Shown here: piece after piece, positions 1 through 5,387 of the stretch
How the letters are laid out: the number at the start of each line of letters is the position of its first letter
Numbering within the stretch: position 1 is the stretch's first letter
NCBI GenBank assembly: GCA_029857995.1
Contig: JAOUFZ010000067.1
Span: forward strand, 1-8,600
Source of the DNA: Dehalococcoidia bacterium
GTDB taxonomy: Bacteria > Chloroflexota > Dehalococcoidia > GIF9 > AB-539-J10
DNA: 8,600 nt
Direction: 5' to 3'
Position numbers and translations under genes: made by a program
Notes under the pieces: model-generated
Databases searched by the model: none
Told to the model about the DNA's origin: nothing
What the model saw: only the letters and a program-made list of their open reading frames with translations

Positions 1-162
1 TACATTCTCTGGTGGGAAGGGTCTCAAGTCCAACATTATCTCAGCCTCATCAGGAGCAAAGAGGTGCTTCAGTATCTCCAGCTCTACGCCGCTTTCAGTT
101 TTAGGGAATCCCTGGGGAAACATATCCAATCTTTCGCGAAGTCTCTCATAAACGTCACACAT
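1..162 (-). CDS. Probable 4Fe-4S ferredoxin-type protein, N-terminal part only
   Basis: This gene runs off the left edge; only its first 54 codons are visible. The start is ATG at 162-160, preceded by AAAGGAG (175-169) with 6 nt spacing, so the start is well supported. The visible protein begins MCDVYERLRERLDMFPQGFP and continues with TESGVELEILKHLFAPDEAE. From memory, this resembles the helical, winged-helix-like N-terminus of 4Fe-4S dicluster proteins in anaerobes such as Desulfobacterota and Dehalococcoidia, where a ferredoxin domain follows. No cysteine cluster lies inside the visible part, so the iron-sulfur assignment rests on recalled similarity, not on ligands seen here. It points away from the other genes and is separated from the lipoprotein gene by 192 bp, so it probably has its own promoter. 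Confidence 0.6.
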   Translation of the reverse strand, partial: MCDVYERLRERLDMFPQGFPKTESGVELEILKHLFAPDEAEIMLDLRPFPPENV

Positions 163-205
163 AGCAGTCTCCTTTCACCTCAGATAGGAATGAATTTGAC
201 CTCGA

Positions 206-211
206 ATTATA
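206..211 (-). promoter_or_regulatory. Possible -10 box for the 4Fe-4S gene
   Basis: The minus strand reads exactly TATAAT here, about 44 nt upstream of the ATG at 162. No convincing -35 box lies 16-18 bp further upstream; a T-rich stretch occupies that space. This is a weak call from one hexamer and its position. Confidence 0.25.
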
Positions 212-354
212 CTCTTGTCCAAGAAAAAATGCGCTGCGCCATTGACATATGTAAGGGGTAAGCACTAGCTCTGGGACGTAATCCCAAGAAGCTGTGATTC
301 GCGCGGCGTCCCTCGGACTCTCAGGGCTCTATTCTGGGGGAATACGGCAGGCTA

Positions 355-1164
355 TCAGGGGCACTCGACGTTCGTGTGGTCGCTGTCCCAGCAATGCCAT
401 TCTTCATCGCCGAAGTGATGGGAGTCCTTTGCACGCCCTTCTGCGGTAGTGCTGCTCCATTCGATATATGTGTGGTTGTCCTGGCTCTTATTGTACAGGT
501 CCCAGATGTAGTCGTAGGGAGTGCCTTCGGAATACTGCGTGTCTATATAGCCTCCGTTCTCCGGACCATCGGGGACTATGTTTGTATATCTGACAGCGTG
601 TGTGCCTGCAGAGATGTTGCGGGACCAGTCTATTCGCACCAGGTCGGTTGTGTTAGTCGGGCTCTTCTTGAGGATCCAGAAGCCTTCGGTCGCCGGGAGG
701 TCGCATTCGCCATAGTACCACAGGAAGTCCTCATACTCGCCTTCTTTCGATATCTTCATCGCCCAGTGGACTCCCTCGGTGATGAACTGTGCGTGCAGCT
801 CAGCGGTGTATATGGAGCCACCGATGTTCACTGAATAGGACCAGATCCATGAGCCATCGTCTTGCTGAAGAGGAATATTATGGAAAGACGCCTGAAATGC
901 TGCTACCGGCACCGCAAGGCCGAGTCTGATAATTGTACTCCAGATGCCTACGGCAAGCGCCCCATAGTTCCAGTTGGATTGATTGCCTGTTCCAAGAGAT
1001 ATTAAACCGTTCGTCTCATGGAAGTCTTCGAAGGAGATGATAAAGGTCTCTTCCGGGGGAATGGTCGGTGCCTGTGATGCGCCGCTGCATCCGGTGACGG
1101 TCAAAACCGCGATGGCCAGAACGAGCAATAAATGCGCCAGAGTCCTACCTCTCAGTGTTTTCAT
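355..1164 (-). CDS. Secreted lipoprotein of unknown function
   Basis: The 269-residue product starts at ATG 1164-1162, with a strong GGAGG (1175-1171) 6 nt upstream. It has a basic start (KTLRGR), a hydrophobic stretch at about residues 9-23 and the lipobox VTGC with Cys26, so it should be exported and lipid-anchored at the outer face of the membrane. After a short Pro/Ser/Thr linker, the mature part is rich in Trp and Tyr and has alternating strand-like segments, which suggests a beta-rich fold. Features that may mark a family are KEGEYEDFLWYYGECDLP near residues 140-157 and a C-terminal HHFGDEEWHCWDSD close to the end. I do not recognise a named domain or catalytic motif. No obvious partner gene is adjacent. 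By eye, its base composition is somewhat more GC-rich than the operon on the right. Function is open; surface binding or structure is a guess. Confidence 0.8.
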   Translation of the reverse strand: MKTLRGRTLAHLLLVLAIAVLTVTGCSGASQAPTIPPEETFIISFEDFHETNGLISLGTGNQSNWNYGALAVGIWSTIIRLGLAVPVAAFQASFHNIPLQQDDGSWIWSYSVNIGGSIYTAELHAQFITEGVHWAMKISKEGEYEDFLWYYGECDLPATEGFWILKKSPTNTTDLVRIDWSRNISAGTHAVRYTNIVPDGPENGGYIDTQYSEGTPYDYIWDLYNKSQDNHTYIEWSSTTAEGRAKDSHHFGDEEWHCWDSDHTNVECP

Positions 1165-1231
1165 GCATATCCTCCTTTCCTACCTTCGCGTGTTGCCTGG
1201 ATTGTGGCGTAAGCCAAGCATACATATATAG

Positions 1232-1260
1232 ATGCTAACATCTGAACGAAGGACGGTCAA
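1232..1260 (-). promoter_or_regulatory. Candidate sigma-70 promoter for the lipoprotein gene
   Basis: Reading the minus strand, TTGACC (1260-1255) is followed after 17 bp by TAGCAT (1237-1232). The first hexamer matches five of six consensus bases and the second matches four. It would give a leader of about 60 nt before the ATG at 1164. It is back to back with the candidate promoter at 1299-1328. Confidence 0.35.
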
Positions 1261-1298
1261 CTGTATGCTGGATGTGGGCAGCGAATTTGAAAACGGTC

Positions 1299-1328
1299 TT
1301 TACACTGTGAAGGCTTTAAAGATATGAT
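1299..1328 (+). promoter_or_regulatory. Candidate sigma-70 promoter for the C_GCAxxG_C_C gene
   Basis: TTTACA (1299-1304) and TATGAT (1323-1328) each match five of six consensus bases and are 18 bp apart. Transcription would begin near 1335, about 38 nt before the TTG start at 1373. Confidence 0.45.
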
Positions 1329-1360
1329 GGAGATAAGGGTCCATTGGATTCATATGATTA

Positions 1361-1367
1361 GAGGAGG
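1361..1367 (+). promoter_or_regulatory. Ribosome binding site fixing a TTG start
   Basis: GAGGAGG lies 5 nt upstream of TTG at 1373-1375. No in-frame ATG fits the family's N-terminus, so this strong site supports the non-standard start. Confidence 0.75.
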
Positions 1368-1372
1368 AAAAA

Positions 1373-1819
1373 TTGAGTAAAGCAAAGGAAGCAAAAAAGC
1401 AATTCGAGAAGGGGTTCTCTTGTGCTCCTGCGGTACTATCAACGTATAGCGAGCAGCTTGGTCTAGGCAAGGAATTGGCTTTGAAGATTGCCTGCGGTTT
1501 CGGCGGTGGAATAGGACGCACGGGCAGAACCTGCGGAGCCGTAACCGGAGCGGTGATGGTGATCGGATTGAAGCATGGTCAGTCGAATGTGGCCGATGAA
1601 GAATCACGACAAGAAACCCACAAGTTAGTAAAGGAGTTTATTGACAGGTTCACGGCACTTTATGGCTCCATCGAGTGCAGAGAGTTAATTGGCTATGATT
1701 TAAGTAGTTCCCGCGAGCTCAAATCGGCGAGAGAGAGCGGCGTCTTTGAGAATAAGTGCCCTAGCTTTATCTATGACGCCGCTGGCATTCTGGAGGATGT
1801 TCTCCAGCTTCAGCAATGA
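1373..1819 (+). CDS. C_GCAxxG_C_C family protein
   Basis: The 148-residue protein belongs to the C_GCAxxG_C_C family (TIGR01909 / PF09719 type), small cysteine-rich proteins common in anaerobes and often found near redox or metal genes. Their biochemical role is not settled. The spaced cysteines that name the family are visible: Cys17 (FSCAPAVL), Cys41, Cys54 in the Gly-rich core FGGGIGRTGRTCGAVTGAV, Cys102 (SIECRELIGYDL) and Cys129 (NKCPSFIYDAA). The usual signature has GCA in the core; here it is TCGA, as in many members. Residues 17-66 look helical with a glycine hinge, and there is no signal peptide. Length is typical for the family. The TTG start is supported by GAGGAGG and agrees with the family N-terminus. 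The gene appears to be single, with divergent and convergent neighbours, so context does not reveal its job. Metal or Fe-S binding by the cysteines is an inference. Confidence 0.88.
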   Translation: MSKAKEAKKQFEKGFSCAPAVLSTYSEQLGLGKELALKIACGFGGGIGRTGRTCGAVTGAVMVIGLKHGQSNVADEESRQETHKLVKEFIDRFTALYGSIECRELIGYDLSSSRELKSARESGVFENKCPSFIYDAAGILEDVLQLQQ

Positions 1820-1868
1820 GCACCGTCAAACGTAATATCGCGGCTCTGGTCTTGGCGCAAAGCCACCC

Positions 1869-1886
1869 GGCCTGAAATCTTCAGCC
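1869..1886. other. Small hairpin between convergent genes, possible weak terminator
   Basis: CTGAA and TTCAG arms around a 3-nt loop, extended by two G-C pairs past a one-base bulge, lie between the stops of the convergent genes ending at 1819 and 1947. Neither strand has a T tract, so it is not a canonical intrinsic terminator. The rest of the 127-bp gap shows nothing else clear. Confidence 0.2.
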
Positions 1887-1946
1887 CAGCCATAACCATA
1901 AACAAATTCGCCGATGCTGGAGTGATTGAATAAGGTCAGTCCAAAG

Positions 1947-2582
1947 CTATAATACTTTGATGAAGAAGGCAGTCACTTGAGCGGCCAGGCGGGATTCATA
2001 TTCCCACCAGGAATGGTCTGCCCCTTCAATGATTTCACACTGTTTTGGTTCGGCTAGACTCTGGCAGAATTGAAGGAACTCGTCGGCGGCTGTGGAATTG
2101 TCCCTGCTGCCTGAGACAAGGAACTTTTGCTTAGGAGAGCTTTTGAGAAAGTCAAAATTGAACTCATTGAGCGGGGGCGAGACTGCCGCTAGAGCCTTGA
2201 TTCGACCATCGCTAGAGCCAATGGGAAGACCAAAACCGGCGCCAGCAGAATAGCCAGCAACCCCGATTCTCTCCGAATCAACTTCCTTTAGCGCCCTTAT
2301 GAAGGAAATGGCGGCTTCCACGTCTGCCTGCTCACCTATTCCCTGACCAAACTCTCCTTGGCTCCCACCCACTCCGCGGAAGTTGAACTTGAATGAAACA
2401 AACGAGGCTTCTGTCAGTGTCTCGCAGAGGCTATGGACGACATTGTTATCCATACTGCCCCCGTAGAGGGGATGAGGATGGCAGACTATTACGGCGGGGA
2501 AAGCTCCAGCACCTTCGGGTATAGCCACTATTCCTTCGAGTAATAGCTCACCGGAGGGAAAGCTTACTATCGTCTTTTTCAT
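1947..2582 (-). CDS. Alpha/beta hydrolase, HPHP-motif type (COG2945-like)
   Basis: The 211-residue protein is a compact, cytoplasmic alpha/beta hydrolase of the dienelactone-hydrolase-like type that carries an HPHP motif. Visible elements in order are HPHPLYGGSMDNNVV (residues 35-49), the FNFRGVGGSQG strand-turn (66-76), the nucleophile elbow GYSAG with Ser112, the acid candidate Asp161 in SGSRDNST, and the catalytic His190 in ADHSWW. The triad therefore looks complete. Length is normal for this group of small single-domain enzymes, which lack a lid domain. The substrate cannot be read from sequence; esters, thioesters or lactones are possible. It lies 18 bp downstream of the dnaJ-like gene on the same strand and is probably cotranscribed with it. 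The Shine-Dalgarno is modest (AGGTG just upstream of ATG 2582), which may mean translational coupling. Confidence 0.87.
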   Translation of the reverse strand: MKKTIVSFPSGELLLEGIVAIPEGAGAFPAVIVCHPHPLYGGSMDNNVVHSLCETLTEASFVSFKFNFRGVGGSQGEFGQGIGEQADVEAAISFIRALKEVDSERIGVAGYSAGAGFGLPIGSSDGRIKALAAVSPPLNEFNFDFLKSSPKQKFLVSGSRDNSTAADEFLQFCQSLAEPKQCEIIEGADHSWWEYESRLAAQVTAFFIKVL

Positions 2583-2600
2583 TACACCTGCGCAAGTGTA
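2583..2600. repeat. 18-bp near-perfect palindrome between dnaJ-like and hydrolase genes
   Basis: TACACCTGCGCAAGTGTA fills the whole gap between the TGA of the dnaJ-like gene and the ATG of the hydrolase gene. Eight of nine base pairs match (TACAC/GTGTA outside, TGCGCA in the centre, one C/A mismatch pair). In RNA it would fold over the hydrolase ribosome binding region; in DNA it could be a dimer operator. Both roles are inference. Confidence 0.5.
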
Positions 2601-3269
2601 TCACTTAACTATGACTTTGATCAAAATGTCGCCGGGCGAGCCATCGCTTATCTGGCGGGCATTTCTCAATATCACCACTTTGCCTGTTGTCACCCCGGGG
2701 GGAATCTTTACCTCCAGTTTTTTCCCCTTTCTCTTCAATATCTTCTTAACCCCGCGCGAAGCCTCTTTTTGGCTAATTGTAAGCTCATAATCATAATGAG
2801 CTTTCCTGGGTCTTCGAGCCTGGCCGAGTATTTCATCCAGATTGATTTCTTGCCCTGGCCGGGCTTCGAATATCACTCTGCCAGGTCTACCGCCGAAGCT
2901 TCTAAAAGAAAAAGAAGAACCTCTGTCTTTCAAGAAATCACCAAATATGTTGTCGAGGAAATCAAATCTCAAGCCGGCCCCACCAAAGTCCTTCATCATT
3001 TCCTCGAAAGTGGTTGCAGTGGATGGACTGCCGAAGATATCGCCTATATTACCGACAGTGCCAAATTGGTCGTATTGCCTTCTTTTTTGAGGATCACCAA
3101 GGACTCCATAAGCTTCGTTGATCTCTTTAAATTTCTCGTTAGCCCATTTCTCTTTCCCGGGATTGCGATCGGGATGATATCGCATGGCCAGTTTACGGTA
3201 GGCCTTCTTAATTTCTGCATCCGAGGCGTTCCGGGGCACGCCTAAGATTCCATAGTAATCTTTAGCCAT
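2601..3269 (-). CDS. Short DnaJ-like co-chaperone, no zinc finger
   Basis: The 222-residue protein starts with a clear J-domain (about residues 3-70): DYYGILGVPRNASDAEIKKAYRK-like helices I-II, the HPD triad at 32-34 (RYHPDRNPG), and the EAYGVLGDPQKRRQYDQFG end. The HPD motif stimulates Hsp70 (DnaK) ATPase. Next is a Gly/Phe-bearing linker (about 71-135) with several FGG/FGD pieces. There is no CxxCxGxG zinc-finger region, so it is not a full DnaJ. The C-terminus (about 158-222) resembles one substrate-binding barrel, with ISQKEASRGVKKIL and KIPPGVTTGKVV followed by GSPGDILIKVIVK. CbpA- and DnaJ-type proteins usually have two such barrels and 300-380 residues, so this is a short form. It starts at ATG 3269 with GGAG 3 nt upstream, slightly close. 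It should act in the cytoplasm with DnaK; no dnaK or grpE is nearby, so the main chaperone genes lie elsewhere. Confidence 0.88.
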   Translation of the reverse strand: MAKDYYGILGVPRNASDAEIKKAYRKLAMRYHPDRNPGKEKWANEKFKEINEAYGVLGDPQKRRQYDQFGTVGNIGDIFGSPSTATTFEEMMKDFGGAGLRFDFLDNIFGDFLKDRGSSFSFRSFGGRPGRVIFEARPGQEINLDEILGQARRPRKAHYDYELTISQKEASRGVKKILKRKGKKLEVKIPPGVTTGKVVILRNARQISDGSPGDILIKVIVK

Positions 3270-3327
3270 TTACTCCGAGGCAATTGCCAGAATTTTGGTG
3301 TCTGCCCGCTCCCCAGTATTCGCAGAA

Positions 3328-3357
3328 ATTATAGCAAAGTGCTCGACTTGGCGTTAA
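3328..3357 (-). promoter_or_regulatory. Candidate sigma-70 promoter for the dnaJ-like/hydrolase pair
   Basis: On the minus strand an exact TATAAT (3333-3328) follows TTAACG (3357-3352) after 18 bp. Transcription would start near 3321, leaving a leader of about 50 nt before ATG 3269. No CIRCE-type inverted repeat is seen, so HrcA heat-shock control is not supported. Confidence 0.5.
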
Positions 3358-3430
3358 TTTAGAAGATAAATGCGAACAAAAGAGTATTTGGTCCCATTCG
3401 GTGTTATGCCTAGCAGGGCAAAGGACTCTC

Positions 3431-3475
3431 GAGATTCTTCGTCGTCCAGATAGATGTGGACTTCTCAGAATGACA
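3431..3475. repeat. Probable degenerate copy of an interspersed palindromic repeat
   Basis: The arms GAGATTCTTCG (3431-3441) and CTCAGAATGACA (3464-3475) flank a variable centre. ATTCT (3434-3438) pairs with AGAAT (3467-3471), and an inner stem GTCCA (3444-3448) pairs with TGGAC (3457-3461) around an 8-nt loop. From memory, the pair GAGATTCTTCG...CTCAGAATGACA recurs in intergenic DNA of many environmental bacteria, including Chloroflexota. Only one copy lies in this window, so repetition is not shown here. Confidence 0.45.
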
Positions 3476-3501
3476 TTACTAGATTCTGTGCGCCAATGGG
3501 T

Positions 3502-3530
3502 TTGACAAACAGATTTTTCCTTGCTATATT
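3502..3530 (+). promoter_or_regulatory. Strong sigma-70 promoter of the acs/cdh operon
   Basis: TTGACA (3502-3507, exact consensus) and TATATT (3525-3530, five of six) are 17 bp apart. Transcription should start near 3537, so the ATG at 3534 would not be in the message. This supports acsE starting at 3579 and suggests high expression of the whole operon by the housekeeping sigma factor. No clear operator is seen. Confidence 0.75.
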
Positions 3531-3565
3531 GCGATGGTTTATCCCAGACCCCAAACCAATAAATC

Positions 3566-3570
3566 GGAGG
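3566..3570 (+). promoter_or_regulatory. Ribosome binding site setting the acsE start
   Basis: GGAGG (inside CGGAGGT) lies 8 nt upstream of ATG 3579, whereas the upstream in-frame ATG at 3534 has no such site. Confidence 0.8.
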
Positions 3571-3578
3571 TACTCGAT

Positions 3579-4466
3579 ATGGTCATTATTGGCGAAAATA
3601 TACATGTCATAGCTAAAGCAGTTTCCACAGCGATAAGGGAGAGAGATGCCAAAGTAATCCGGGATTTAGCTAAAGCCCAAACTGAAGCTGGAGCCGATTA
3701 CATTGACTTAAACGTCGGCCCCATGAAGAAAGACCCCGAAGAGAATATGCACTGGCTTGTCGACACAGTTCAAGAAGTTACTGATTTACCTTTGTCTATA
3801 GATACTATGAATCCTGTAGCTATGGAAGCCGGTTTGAAAAATTGCAAGAAGAGGCCCTTGCTCAATTCTGCTTCGGGGAAGACTGACTCCAAAGAACACA
3901 TGCTTCCTCTAGCCAAAAAATATAACTGCGATGTGGTAATTTCGGTGATGACGGATAGGGGAATGCCTCCAGATGTTGATTCCAAGATAGAGAGTATTAT
4001 GGACACGGTGACATATGCCAATGAATTGGGGATTCCCAACGAAGACATCTGGGTTGACCCTATAATTCTTCCCGTGAGTACTGCCGGTGAGGGGCAGAGG
4101 TTCACCGTAGCAAATTTGGAATTTATCAAGATACTTGGGGATGTTTTGCCTGGGGTTAAATCAACGGTAGGGCTTTCCAATGTATCTAACGGAGTGCCAG
4201 ACGAACTCAGGCCGCTTCTTAATCGTGTGTATCTAGTGATGCTAGGGAGAAATGGGCTTTATTCTGCCATTGCTGACCCTTTGGATAAGGAGCTTATAAG
4301 CTTGATCAAGGGAGACATGCCGAAAGATGTCGAGCTTATTTATAAGACCATGGACGGGGAGGATATAGACCTTTCCGCCCTATCTCAAAAGCAAGTTGAA
4401 TATGTTAAGACAGCCAGGGTTCTTATGGGAGAGACCTTGTACTCCGATGCCTGGCTGGAAAGTTAA
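3579..4466 (+). CDS. acsE: Methyltetrahydrofolate:corrinoid/iron-sulfur protein methyltransferase (MeTr)
   Basis: The enzyme moves the N5-methyl group of methyl-tetrahydrofolate to the cobalt of the corrinoid/iron-sulfur protein, linking the folate branch of the Wood-Ljungdahl pathway to acetyl-CoA synthase. The 295-residue protein has the pterin-binding TIM-barrel pattern: MVIIGENIHVI at the start, YIDLNVGP (41-48), LSIDTMNP (72-79), LLNSASG (94-100), WVDPI (158-162) and GLSNVSNG (198-205). Asp75, Asn96 and Asp160 fall at the numbers I recall for pterin-contacting residues of the Moorella enzyme, and Asn201 matches its Asn199. That agreement holds only with the start at 3579, which the promoter and GGAGG also support. 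The protein is about 30 residues longer than the 262-residue Moorella form, mostly at the C-terminus. It is first in the operon, 12 bp before acsD. A generic methyltransferase of the same superfamily is less likely given the context. Confidence 0.92.
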   Translation: MVIIGENIHVIAKAVSTAIRERDAKVIRDLAKAQTEAGADYIDLNVGPMKKDPEENMHWLVDTVQEVTDLPLSIDTMNPVAMEAGLKNCKKRPLLNSASGKTDSKEHMLPLAKKYNCDVVISVMTDRGMPPDVDSKIESIMDTVTYANELGIPNEDIWVDPIILPVSTAGEGQRFTVANLEFIKILGDVLPGVKSTVGLSNVSNGVPDELRPLLNRVYLVMLGRNGLYSAIADPLDKELISLIKGDMPKDVELIYKTMDGEDIDLSALSQKQVEYVKTARVLMGETLYSDAWLES

Positions 4467-4478
4467 GGAGGGTAAAGA

Positions 4479-5384
4479 ATGGACTATAAAGCACCAGTTG
4501 AAGCGTATACCGGGGTAGTTAGAGAGGTAATTATAGGGAAAGGCAATAAGAGTCTGAAGATTGGGGGAGAAAATATTCTTCCCCTTCATTTTTTTGACCA
4601 GGGCGCGAATCCTAATCCGGTGAAGTTCGCTCTGGAAGTTCTGGATATGAAACCTGAGGATTGGCCGGAGCATGCTATTGAGCCCTTCAAGGATGTAATT
4701 TCCGACCCGGTTAGCTGGGCTAAGAAATGCCAGAGTTTTGCTGTGGATGCCGTTTCACTGTTCCTTGTGAGTACCGACCCGGCGGTTAAGAATGCTCCTG
4801 CTGACAAAGCAGCGGCATTGGCCAAGGAAGTAGCCGAGGCTATAAGTGTGCCTTTGATTGTCTATGGCTCGGGAGACGAAAAGAAGGATGTTGAGGTTCT
4901 TTCCAAGGTGGCTGAAGTATGCGATGGCATGAACCTCCTTATAGGCCCGGTGCTTAAGGAAAATTATGAAGCGGTGGGCAAGGCAATTCTGGACCATGGG
5001 CATACGGCTATTGCTCAAAGTCCTCTGGATATTAATTTGCTAAAGGAGTTGAATGTCAAGCTCAGTAAGATATTTCCTCCGGATAGGATTGTGATCGACC
5101 CCTTGTCTTCTGCGCTGGGCTATGGCATGGAATATAGTTTCTCTTTGATTGAGAGGGTAAAACAGATTGGAGTTATCACCAAGGACAGCATGACCATGAT
5201 GCCGATTATTGCCAATCTTGGTGTAGAGTGCTGGAAGACAAAACAGGCTAAGGAAAACAAGAAACAAGGATTGCTTTGGGAAGGCATGACAGCACTATCG
5301 CTTTTACTGGCTGGGGCAAATATTATTGTATTGAGGCATCCCGAGACCTTGAAATTAATTAAGGAAACGATAGAAGCGAGGTAA
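4479..5384 (+). CDS. acsD: Corrinoid/iron-sulfur protein small (delta) subunit
   Basis: This 301-residue protein is the TIM-barrel small subunit of the corrinoid/iron-sulfur protein (PF03599 type; AcsD in bacteria, CdhD in archaea). With the large subunit it cradles the cobalamin that carries the methyl group from AcsE to acetyl-CoA synthase. Family features include GGENILPLHFF near residues 29-39, the PVSWAKK segment (77-83), SLFLVSTDP (93-101), IVIDPLSSALGYGMEYS near 206-222, and the C-terminal GANIIVLRHPETLKLIKE. There are no Fe-S ligand cysteines, as expected, because these lie in the large subunit. The length is close to bacterial AcsD (around 320), shorter than many archaeal CdhD proteins. 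The start has AGGAGG 6 nt upstream and follows acsE by 12 bp. It is 3 bp ahead of cdhA. The partner acsC/cdhE is not in the window. Confidence 0.93.
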   Translation: MDYKAPVEAYTGVVREVIIGKGNKSLKIGGENILPLHFFDQGANPNPVKFALEVLDMKPEDWPEHAIEPFKDVISDPVSWAKKCQSFAVDAVSLFLVSTDPAVKNAPADKAAALAKEVAEAISVPLIVYGSGDEKKDVEVLSKVAEVCDGMNLLIGPVLKENYEAVGKAILDHGHTAIAQSPLDINLLKELNVKLSKIFPPDRIVIDPLSSALGYGMEYSFSLIERVKQIGVITKDSMTMMPIIANLGVECWKTKQAKENKKQGLLWEGMTALSLLLAGANIIVLRHPETLKLIKETIEAR

Positions 5385-5387
5385 AGA

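Larger units (their letters stand above)
3270..3578. other. Divergent intergenic region between dnaJ-like gene and the acs/cdh operon
   Basis: These 309 bp hold a minus-strand promoter (3328-3357), an imperfect inverted-repeat element (3431-3475), a plus-strand promoter (3502-3530) and the ribosome binding site of acsE (3566-3570). I see no RNA gene. The acsE leader of about 40 nt is too short for a typical riboswitch. An in-frame ATG at 3534 is judged not to be used. Confidence 0.6.

Noticed and set aside
221..243. Possible intrinsic terminator on the minus strand (GCG/CGC followed by six T)
   Set aside because: The stem is only three pairs, too weak for a convincing terminator.
64..261. 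Plus-strand open frame of 65 codons
   Set aside because: It overlaps the well-supported minus-strand start at 162 with its ribosome binding site, has no ribosome binding site of its own, and its product looks like no known protein.
272..286. Hairpin TGGGA/TCCCA with 5-nt loop downstream of the lipoprotein gene
   Set aside because: Five base pairs with no T tract on either strand; likely chance.
376..834. Plus-strand open frame of 152 codons opposite the lipoprotein gene
   Set aside because: The minus-strand gene has a signal peptide, lipobox and strong ribosome binding site; the opposite frame is a shadow without these.
2769..3245. Plus-strand open frame of 158 codons opposite the dnaJ-like gene
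   Set aside because: The minus strand encodes an unmistakable J-domain with HPD; the plus frame is a shadow.
3534..3578. 15 extra N-terminal codons for acsE
   Set aside because: The ATG lies upstream of the predicted transcription start, has no ribosome binding site, and would break the agreement with family residue numbering.
3270..3578. CIRCE heat-shock operator or a riboswitch in the divergent region
   Set aside because: No TTAGCACTC-type inverted repeat is visible, and the acsE leader of about 40 nt is too short for known riboswitch folds.
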